Shown here: in pieces, positions 1-5,372 of the stretch
Numbering within the stretch: position 1 is the stretch's first letter
How the letters are laid out: the number at the start of each line of letters is the position of its first letter
NCBI GenBank assembly: GCA_003511845.1
Contig: DOIV01000082.1
Span: forward strand, 795-6,166
DNA: 5,372 bases
From: Flavobacteriaceae bacterium
GTDB taxonomy: Bacteria > Bacteroidota > Bacteroidia > Flavobacteriales > Flavobacteriaceae
Direction: 5' to 3'
The notes under the pieces: model-generated
The model's input: the letters and a program-made list of their open reading frames with translations, nothing else
Databases searched by the model: none
Told to the model about the DNA's origin: nothing
Made by a program: the position numbers and the translations under genes

Positions 1-804
1 GGTCTTGATATTGTAATTTTTGACATTCAAGATGTAGGCGTGAGATTTTATACCTACATCTCTACCCTACATTATGTTATGGAAGCCTGTGCTGAAAAAA
101 ACATTCCTTTACTAATAATTGACAGACCCAACCCAAATGCTCATTATATAGATGGTCCTTTTTTAGAAATAAAACATACTAGTTTTGTTGGTATGCACCC
201 CGTACCTTTAGTTTACGGAATGACTATAGGTGAATACGCAACAATGATTAATGGTGAAAAGTGGCTAAAAAACGGTATTCAATGTGATTTGACTGTTATG
301 CCATTAAAAAACTACACACACCAAACCCCTTATAGTTTACCAATTAAACCTTCCCCAAATCTTCCGAATGACGTATCCATCAACCTTTATCCATCTCTTG
401 GCTTTTTTGAGGGCACAACCGTTAGTGCTGGTAGAGGAACAGAAATACAATTTCAAATCTTTGGGGCTCCTTACTTACCAAAAGACATATTTACCTTTAG
501 TTTTAGACCAAAAGCAAATGACGGAGCAAAATACCCTAAGTTTAAAGGAGAATTATGCTACGGTAAAGATTTAAGAAAAATTAAAAAACTTGACAAAGTA
601 GAACTTAAATGGCTAATTGAAGCTTATAAAGAAAGTACAAATAAATCTACATTTTTTAATAAATTCTTGACAAAATTAGCTGGAACAGAAAAATTACGTC
701 AACAAATTGAAAAAGGTATGAATACTGATGAAATAAGAGCTGGTTGGCAAAAAGACATCGAAAAATTCAAAAAAATTCGAGAGAAATATTTAATTTATGA
801 TTGA
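1..804 (+). CDS. namZ: NamZ-like exo-beta-N-acetylmuramidase (DUF1343, GH171), 5'-truncated by the window
   Basis: The reading frame is open from base 1 to the TGA at 802-804 and gives 267 residues. A GTG at 40-42 encodes a residue inside the conserved FDIQDVGVRFYTYI segment (visible residues 7-20), so it is not the start; the true start lies to the left, and I would expect roughly 130-150 residues to be missing. Family landmarks follow in order: DRPNP (41-45), GMTIGE (73-78), PSPNLP (117-122), LYPS (129-132), FEGT (136-139), GRGT (144-147) and FGAP (154-157). The tail (about 228-267) has the usual charged helix ending in KYLIYD. Characterised members (founding member B. subtilis NamZ/YbbC) remove terminal MurNAc from the non-reducing ends of peptidoglycan fragments. 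In the visible part, G replaces the Cys often seen after LYPSL, which I consider neutral. A signal peptide cannot be judged. The convergent neighbour is a serine hydrolase of a type linked to NamZ elsewhere. Family assignment is confident; substrate is inferred. Confidence 0.9.
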   Translation, partial: GLDIVIFDIQDVGVRFYTYISTLHYVMEACAEKNIPLLIIDRPNPNAHYIDGPFLEIKHTSFVGMHPVPLVYGMTIGEYATMINGEKWLKNGIQCDLTVMPLKNYTHQTPYSLPIKPSPNLPNDVSINLYPSLGFFEGTTVSAGRGTEIQFQIFGAPYLPKDIFTFSFRPKANDGAKYPKFKGELCYGKDLRKIKKLDKVELKWLIEAYKESTNKSTFFNKFLTKLAGTEKLRQQIEKGMNTDEIRAGWQKDIEKFKKIREKYLIYD

Positions 805-828
805 AAAATTAATTCTTAAGTAATTTTC
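804..828. terminator. Weak A+T-only hairpin at the convergent gene junction
   Basis: AAAATTA at 805-811 can pair perfectly with TAATTTT at 821-827 around a nine-base loop. The left arm covers the 4-base gap and the hydrolase stop codon. It is placed where a shared, bidirectional terminator for namZ and the serine hydrolase would be expected. However, the seven pairs are all A-T, and no separate T-run follows on either strand beyond the arm itself. It could be a chance palindrome. Confidence 0.22.
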
Positions 829-2119
829 CTTGGTAAAAAACTTGCTGTAAAGCACCTCGTATATTTAATAAATATAAGTTTCTGTTTTTTCTAGTAGGAT
901 AAACCCGATTTGATAAAAAGATAAATACTAATTTTTCTTTAGGATCTGCCCAAACAAAAGTCCCGGTAAAACCTGCATGCCCAAAACTCTCTGGATTCAC
1001 TTCTGGGGCAGGATACGCGTCTCTTAATGCTAAAGTATCATTACCTATTAATGGTTTATCAAAACCTAACCCTCTTCTGTTTTTATTTTCTGGGTATTGT
1101 ATGTTTGTAAACTCTTTTACAATGGCTTCAGAAAAGTAACGTCTACCTCCATAAACTCCATAATTTTGATACAACTGCATTAATTTAGCCAAATCGGTTG
1201 CTGTACCAAATAGACCTGCATTGCCAGAAATACCACCCAATAACGAAGCATTCTCATCATGTACCCATGCCTTAGTTAATGATTTTCTAAACAATGTATC
1301 TATTTCTGTTGGAACAATTTTATTCTTAAAGTTTTTAGTTTTTGGTAAAAAACCTAAGGTTTTAGCTCCTATAGGTTGGTAAAAATTTTCTTGTAGGTAT
1401 GTAGCGTAAGACTGCCCTGATAATTGTGAAATTAATTCAGGAAAAATTAAAAAAGTCAATCCAGAATATTTATATGTTTTATCATTAGAAACTTTTGATC
1501 GGTCAATTATCCGATACATTTTTTTATTGAAGTTATTTCTTACATAAATATCATCATAAACTTGATTTGTAAATCCTCTTTTAGATTTTCTCTTTATAAA
1601 TCGTTTTTTAAGTTTCCCATTTTTTCGAGTAACTTTATTCAAAAAAACGATATAAGGTTCTAATCCTGCCTGATGAGCTAAAATTTCACGTAAAGTAAGT
1701 TCTTTTTTGTCTTTAATTTTTGCCCATCTTTTCCAATATTTGCTAAAAGGTTGATCTAAATTAATTTTCCCTTCATCAACTAATTTCATTAATACAGGTA
1801 AAGCTCCTGCAATTTTAGTAACAGATGCTAAATCATAAATATCATCTAAGCACACTTTTTGTACACTATCATAGGTATGAAAACCATAAGCTTGATGAAA
1901 AATAATTTTACTGTCTTTGGCTACTAAGATCTGAGCCCCTGGAAAGGCATTGCTTTGAATACCTAGAGTCATTATAGAATCTACTTTATTATGAACATAA
2001 ATTGAATCTATACCAACATCAGAGGGGCTTGCATATGTCAATACACCTTGTGCTTTTAAACAAGAAACCGATAACAACATACAAAAGAGTATTATTTTTG
2101 AATGTATTATCGGTTTCAT
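809..2119 (-). CDS. Secreted serine hydrolase, class C beta-lactamase/PBP4*/AmiE-like
   Basis: This is a complete gene of 436 residues running from ATG (2119-2117) to TAA (811-809). The N-terminus is a Sec signal peptide: basic MKPIIHSK, a hydrophobic core to about residue 19, and probable cleavage after LKA (residue 23). Cys20 lacks a proper lipobox (Ser at -3), so a lipoprotein is less likely. The serine-hydrolase core is visible: S99-V-T-K102 holds the nucleophile and general base, Y218-S-G220 stands at the YxN position, and H381-A-G383 stands at the KTG/HxG position. HDEN (287-290) and GGISGNAGLF (295-304) are further family landmarks. The protein resembles the beta-lactamase-like domain fused to GH3/NagZ enzymes in Bacteroidota, and also B. 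subtilis AmiE (YbbE) and E. coli YfeW. By analogy it may remove peptides from MurNAc or act as a D,D-peptidase or esterase in the periplasm; true beta-lactamase activity is not implied. Residues 162-181 are unusually basic. The gene lies 18 bases behind sucC with no room for its own strong promoter, and no Shine-Dalgarno is visible. Confidence 0.9.
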   Translation of the reverse strand: MKPIIHSKIILFCMLLSVSCLKAQGVLTYASPSDVGIDSIYVHNKVDSIMTLGIQSNAFPGAQILVAKDSKIIFHQAYGFHTYDSVQKVCLDDIYDLASVTKIAGALPVLMKLVDEGKINLDQPFSKYWKRWAKIKDKKELTLREILAHQAGLEPYIVFLNKVTRKNGKLKKRFIKRKSKRGFTNQVYDDIYVRNNFNKKMYRIIDRSKVSNDKTYKYSGLTFLIFPELISQLSGQSYATYLQENFYQPIGAKTLGFLPKTKNFKNKIVPTEIDTLFRKSLTKAWVHDENASLLGGISGNAGLFGTATDLAKLMQLYQNYGVYGGRRYFSEAIVKEFTNIQYPENKNRRGLGFDKPLIGNDTLALRDAYPAPEVNPESFGHAGFTGTFVWADPKEKLVFIFLSNRVYPTRKNRNLYLLNIRGALQQVFYQGKLLKN

Positions 2120-2137
2120 AAGCAGTCAACAGCTATA

Positions 2138-3337
2138 TTAAGCCAATACTTCTTGTACTTTATCAGCTGCTTCTTGAAATTCAGTAGCAGAAATAATTTC
2201 CATACCACTTTTATCTATCAATTCTTTAGCTTCTTTAGCATTGGTACCTTGTAAACGTACAATGATTGGCACATTAATAGCATCTCCCATATTGGTATAT
2301 GCATCAACTACTCCTTGTGCAACTCTATCACAACGTACAATCCCACCAAAAATATTTACTAAAATTGCTTTAACATTCGTGTCTTTTAAAATAATTCTAA
2401 AAGCAGCTTCTACTCGCTTTGCATCAGCAGTACCACCAACATCTAAAAAGTTAGCAGGCTCTCCACCAGCTTGCTTGATTAAATCCATTGTAGCCATAGC
2501 CAATCCCGCTCCGTTTACCATACAACCTACATTCCCTTCTAAATCAACATAATTTAACCCTTCTGCCCTAGACTCTACTTCAATAGGAGTCTCTTCACGT
2601 AAATCACGCATTTCTGCATAATCTTTATGTCTATATAGTGCACTATCATCTAATGATACTTTTGCATCTACAGCTAAAATTTTATCATCAGACGTTTTTA
2701 ATACTGGGTTAATTTCAAACATGGTAGAATCAGACTTCACAAATGCTGTATAAAGAGCCGAAACAAATTTTACCATTTCTTTTAATGCACCACCTGACAA
2801 TCCTAAATTAAAAGCAATTTTACGTGCTTGAAAACCTAACAAACCCAAAGCAGGGTCAATTTCTTCAGTATAAATTAAATGCGGAGTTTCTTCAGCCACA
2901 GTTTCAATATCCACTCCTCCTTCAGTAGAATACATAATCATATTTCTACCAGTTTCACGATTCAATAAAACAGACATATAATATTCTTCAGGTTCATTAT
3001 CTCCAGGGTAATATACATCTTCAGCAATCAATACTTGATTCACTTTCTTACCTTCTGGTGGGGTTTGAGGTGTTACCAACATCATTCCGATAATATCTTG
3101 AGAAATAGACTCAACTTCTGCTAAGTTTTTTGCCAATTTCACTCCACCACCTTTACCACGTCCGCCTGCATGTACTTGAGCCTTAATCACCCACCAACCA
3201 GTACCAGTTTCAGTTTCAGTTGCTAACTGTTTAGCTACATCAACTGCTTCTTTATGGTTATGAGCTATTCTACCTCTTTGAATTCTAACTCCAAAACTAT
3301 TTAATATTTCTTTTCCTTGGTATTCGTGTAAGTTCAT
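2138..3337 (-). CDS. sucC: Succinyl-CoA ligase (ADP-forming), beta subunit
   Basis: This is a complete gene of 399 residues, slightly longer than E. coli SucC (388). With SucD it interconverts succinyl-CoA and succinate with phosphorylation of ADP (or GDP) in the TCA cycle, in the cytoplasm. The ATP-grasp domain fills about residues 1-240: MNLHEYQGKEIL at the start, K52, glycine-rich GGRGKGGG (58-65), then FEINP with N209 and AVDAK with D224 as the expected Mg/nucleotide ligands. The CoA-ligase-type C-terminal domain carries VNGAGLAMATMD (274-285), LDVGG (298-302) and NIFGGIVRCD (328-337), the loop that meets the SucD active site. An insertion around YYPGDNEPEEYY (109-120), relative to E. coli, is typical of Bacteroidota as I recall. 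The ATG at 3337-3335 fits the family N-terminus exactly, with an A-rich leader instead of a Shine-Dalgarno. No sucD is present on either side. The gene is probably first in a transcript that continues into the serine hydrolase. Confidence 0.97.
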   Translation of the reverse strand: MNLHEYQGKEILNSFGVRIQRGRIAHNHKEAVDVAKQLATETETGTGWWVIKAQVHAGGRGKGGGVKLAKNLAEVESISQDIIGMMLVTPQTPPEGKKVNQVLIAEDVYYPGDNEPEEYYMSVLLNRETGRNMIMYSTEGGVDIETVAEETPHLIYTEEIDPALGLLGFQARKIAFNLGLSGGALKEMVKFVSALYTAFVKSDSTMFEINPVLKTSDDKILAVDAKVSLDDSALYRHKDYAEMRDLREETPIEVESRAEGLNYVDLEGNVGCMVNGAGLAMATMDLIKQAGGEPANFLDVGGTADAKRVEAAFRIILKDTNVKAILVNIFGGIVRCDRVAQGVVDAYTNMGDAINVPIIVRLQGTNAKEAKELIDKSGMEIISATEFQEAADKVQEVLA

Positions 3338-3365
3338 TGTTGTCTTTTTTGAAAAATATATCTTA

Positions 3366-3373
3366 CAAAAATA
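3366..3373 (-). promoter_or_regulatory. Candidate sucC promoter, -7 element
   Basis: Read on the minus strand this is TATTTTTG, an exact match to the Bacteroidota primary-sigma -7 consensus TAnnTTTG. It ends 28 bases before the sucC ATG, which would give a short leader of roughly 20 bases. The -33 box is poor: the nearest TTG lies only 14 bases upstream (3388-3390 on the plus strand as CAA) instead of the usual spacing near 19-21. The call therefore rests on the -7 match and position alone. Confidence 0.45.
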
Positions 3374-3444
3374 ACAAACCCTTTTGACAATCTGAACTAC
3401 TTTTTAAATAAACTTTTCATTAATATGTTAATATTTTTTTATAG

Positions 3445-3476
3445 TTAAAAACTTCCAATTAAATATATTACTTTTA
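3445..3476 (+). promoter_or_regulatory. Candidate promoter of the DUF5916 gene
   Basis: TACTTTTA at 3469-3476 matches seven of eight positions of the Bacteroidota -7 element TAnnTTTG (final A for G). A TTA at 3445-3447, 21 bases upstream, could serve as a weak -33 box in place of TTG. The element ends 31 bases before the ATG at 3508. Both boxes are imperfect in an A+T-rich context, so confidence is low. Confidence 0.3.
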
Positions 3477-3507
3477 CAGAAATTGTAGCTATACACAAAC
3501 CTAACAA

Positions 3508-5372
3508 ATGAAGTCCTTTTTTTTTACACTTATAGTATTTATAAATACACTAATTTTCTCTCAACATACAACAAAAGAAGTCAAAGCCTTAAAAATTGAT
3601 AAAGCCCCAACAATTGATGGTGTTTTAGATGAAGATTTTTGGCAAGATACTGACATTGCAAAAGATTTTGTGATGTATGAACCTGAAGACGGCGGTCCGC
3701 CTGAACGAGAAAATAAAAAAACTACGGTAAAAATAGCTTATGATAATGAGGCTATCTATTTTGGAGTGACATTATATGACGACACCCCAGATAAAATACC
3801 AAAACAGTTTACTCTAAGGGATAAGATTGGTATTACTGATTTTTTCATCATTAGTCTTAATCCTAATAATGACGGACAAAACGATACGGAATTTATGGTC
3901 ATGAGTACTGGAGTTCAAGTAGATGCCAAGGTAAATCCAGGGGGTAGAGAAGATTATACTTGGAGTGCCGTTTGGTATAGTAAAGTCAAGTTTAATGATA
4001 ATGGATGGGTTATAGAACTTAAAATTCCTTTTTACTCCCTACGATTTTCCACTCATGTAGATACTTGGGGGCTTAATTTTCACAGAAAAATTAATTATTT
4101 AAATGAACAGTATTCTTGGAATTATATTGACAGAAAAATAGGAGTATACACTCAACATTCGGGGTTATTAACTGGCATGAAAGGTATCAAACCTCCTGTT
4201 CGACTTAGTTTTTCACCTTATGCTTCAGCTGCTTATACTACTGATGGTGAAAATTCTGCTTTTGTAAAAAATATAGGTTTAGATCTTAAATACGGTATTA
4301 GTGAAAATTTCACATTAGATGCCACTTTAATTCCTGATTTTCAACAAGCAGCATTTGATGATTTAATATTAAATTTAAGTCCATTTGAACAACGTTTTGA
4401 TGAACAGCGTGCTTTTTTTACTGAAGGAACAGAGCTTTTTAATAAAGGTAGATTGTTTTATTCTAGAAGAATTGGCAACAGACCTGTGGGGTACAGAAAC
4501 GTTAAAAGAAATTTAGCTGACAATGAAGAAATCATTGAAAATCCTAGTAAAGTAAATATGCTCAATGCTGTAAAAGTATCTGGCAGAACAAAAAAAGGAT
4601 TAGGGATAGGTTTTTTTAATGCCATCACAGAAAAAACTTTTGCCACTATTAAAGCTACAATTGAAGACCCTAATACGGGTGAGACTACTGAAGAAATTCG
4701 AAAAGAAACAACTGAGCCATTAGCCAATTACAATGTATTGGTAGTAGATCAACAATTCAATAAAAACTCTTCAATAAGTTTAACAAACACCAATGTAACT
4801 AGAAATGGAAGCTTTAGAGATGCCAATGTAACTGCATTAGCTTATGATGTTTCAGATAAAAAAAATAAATATAATGCTAGAGGTAGTCTTAAAATAAGTA
4901 ATATAAAGGAAAATAGAGCAACAACTGATGGTTATTCAGGATACTTACGGTTATCTAAGATTTTTGGGAATTTTCAATACAGCATTGCTCATTTAAGAAA
5001 TAACGATACTTATTATATTAATGACTTTGGTTTTAAACGCAGAAACAATCAACTAAATTATTTTGGTGATATTTCTTATCAAATTTTCAAACCTACAAAA
5101 CACTTTAACAAATATAAAATTAGTCTGTTTTCTAAAATTGAATACCTCAACAGTGGTAATGAGTATTTAGGTAACGAACTTGAGCTTGATGCTTTTTTTA
5201 TAACTAAAAAAATATTTGCTTTTGGCGGTGGAATTGAGACCAATTTCGGCAATCAATATGACTATTTTGAACCCAGAGTAGCAGGTCGTTTTTTTACACA
5301 AAAAGGAGTATTTGAAGGAAGTGCATGGATATCAACAGACTACAGAAAGAAATTTGCTATGGATGTTCGTAC
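3508..5372 (+). CDS. Secreted CBM9-like/DUF5916 family protein, 3'-truncated by the window
   Basis: The frame is open from ATG 3508 to the right edge, giving 621 complete codons with no stop; the C-terminus is missing, and family members usually run to about 800 residues or more. The N-terminus is a Sec signal peptide, hydrophobic from residues 4-17 with probable cleavage after S18. Residues about 28-220 form a carbohydrate-binding family 9-like (DOMON-type) beta-sandwich, recognised by the opening IDG-LDE-FW pattern (36-45) and alternating beta strands such as the one ending AIYFGVTLYDD. From about residue 230 the DUF5916 domain begins, with its landmarks PDFQQ (276-280), LNLSPFE (near 288-294) and DEQRAFFTEG (298-307). 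The remainder is rich in alternating aromatic/polar strands typical of an outer-membrane beta-barrel. Its function is not established; a role in binding or passing a glycan or other ligand at the cell surface is only an inference from the CBM9-like fold. No sugar-degrading enzyme or SusC/D pair is nearby in the window. There is no Shine-Dalgarno; the start is preceded by A-rich AACAA. Confidence 0.85.
   Translation, partial: MKSFFFTLIVFINTLIFSQHTTKEVKALKIDKAPTIDGVLDEDFWQDTDIAKDFVMYEPEDGGPPERENKKTTVKIAYDNEAIYFGVTLYDDTPDKIPKQFTLRDKIGITDFFIISLNPNNDGQNDTEFMVMSTGVQVDAKVNPGGREDYTWSAVWYSKVKFNDNGWVIELKIPFYSLRFSTHVDTWGLNFHRKINYLNEQYSWNYIDRKIGVYTQHSGLLTGMKGIKPPVRLSFSPYASAAYTTDGENSAFVKNIGLDLKYGISENFTLDATLIPDFQQAAFDDLILNLSPFEQRFDEQRAFFTEGTELFNKGRLFYSRRIGNRPVGYRNVKRNLADNEEIIENPSKVNMLNAVKVSGRTKKGLGIGFFNAITEKTFATIKATIEDPNTGETTEEIRKETTEPLANYNVLVVDQQFNKNSSISLTNTNVTRNGSFRDANVTALAYDVSDKKNKYNARGSLKISNIKENRATTDGYSGYLRLSKIFGNFQYSIAHLRNNDTYYINDFGFKRRNNQLNYFGDISYQIFKPTKHFNKYKISLFSKIEYLNSGNEYLGNELELDAFFITKKIFAFGGGIETNFGNQYDYFEPRVAGRFFTQKGVFEGSAWISTDYRKKFAMDVR
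3517..3525 (+). repeat. Nine-T homopolymer within the signal-peptide codons
   Basis: Nine consecutive T residues form exactly codons 4-6 (Phe-Phe-Phe) of the DUF5916 gene. Loss or gain of one T would shift the frame almost immediately after the start. The next in-frame ATG is at codon 56, after the signal peptide, so it would not restore a secreted product. The tract may simply reflect A+T bias and hydrophobic residue choice. Confidence 0.9.

Larger units (their letters stand above)
3338..3507. promoter_or_regulatory. Divergent intergenic region between sucC and the DUF5916 gene
   Basis: This 170-base, very A+T-rich gap separates two divergent start codons and must hold the promoters for both. 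It contains a TAnnTTTG-type -7 element on each strand (listed separately) and a direct repeat TTAATAT at 3420-3426 and 3428-3434. The repeat sits between the two candidate promoters, so it could be a regulator site, but in sequence this A+T-rich it may be chance. I see no small ORF, RNA gene or riboswitch here. Confidence 0.7.

Noticed and set aside
40..42. GTG as the start of the NamZ-like gene
   Set aside because: The frame is open to base 1, and the thirteen codons before it encode conserved family sequence (IFDIQDVG), so this GTG is an internal Val.
180..187. TAGTTTTG match to the -7 promoter consensus
   Set aside because: It lies inside the NamZ coding region with no gene start downstream, and such matches are frequent by chance in A+T-rich sequence.
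368..574. 68-residue open frame on the plus strand
   Set aside because: It lies wholly inside the NamZ frame, has no recognisable domain, and overlaps the strongly conserved PSPN to GRGT region.
2056..2065. Cys20 of the serine hydrolase as a lipoprotein attachment site
   Set aside because: The preceding residues are S-V-S, with Ser rather than Leu/Val/Ile at -3. Cleavage after LKA (residue 23) fits signal peptidase I better.
2241..2552. 103-residue open frame antisense to sucC
   Set aside because: It is the mirror of the highly conserved C-terminal half of SucC, and its Ser/Thr/Pro/Ala-rich composition is typical of a shadow frame.
4458..4727. 89-residue hydrophobic open frame on the minus strand inside the DUF5916 gene
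   Set aside because: Its hydrophobic look comes from reading the complement of charged A-rich codons. It has no start signal or family match, and the sense frame is a clear domain.

Overview
The window looks like a piece of chromosome from a member of the Bacteroidota, most likely class Flavobacteriia. The evidence is the strong A+T richness, the A-rich leaders without Shine-Dalgarno sequences, a TAnnTTTG-type -7 promoter element, and protein types typical of that group. These are a Bacteroidota-style NamZ (DUF1343), a SucC with an insertion after the first ATP-grasp segment, and a large secreted CBM9-like/DUF5916 predicted outer-membrane protein. This assignment rests on recognition only, since no search was run. 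I see no rRNA, tRNA, CRISPR, insertion sequence or phage gene.

Layout from left to right. (1) Positions 1-804 (+) hold the C-terminal two thirds of a NamZ-like exo-beta-N-acetylmuramidase; its start lies off the left edge. (2) Positions 809-2119 (-) hold a complete secreted serine hydrolase of the class C beta-lactamase/PBP4*/AmiE (YbbE/YfeW) type. It meets namZ tail to tail with only 4 bases between the stop codons, and an A+T-only hairpin spans the junction. (3) Positions 2138-3337 (-) hold a complete sucC, the beta subunit of succinyl-CoA ligase. It lies 18 bases upstream of the hydrolase on the same strand, so the two are probably co-transcribed. (4) Positions 3338-3507 are a divergent, very A+T-rich intergenic region with candidate promoters facing both ways. 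(5) Positions 3508-5372 (+) hold the first about 621 codons of the CBM9-like/DUF5916 protein, which runs off the right edge.

Functionally, the left half suggests peptidoglycan turnover. NamZ releases MurNAc from glycan ends. Serine hydrolases of the neighbouring type are encoded beside NamZ and NagZ in Bacillus subtilis, where AmiE removes the peptide from MurNAc. Here the two genes are convergent rather than in one operon, and the hydrolase instead follows the TCA-cycle gene sucC. The right-hand gene appears unrelated and is probably an envelope protein of unknown function. I see no clearly new system. The points most worth checking are the namZ/hydrolase pairing with reversed orientation, the lysine/arginine-rich insertion and altered YxN motif in the hydrolase, and the nine-T tract in the signal-peptide codons of the DUF5916 gene.
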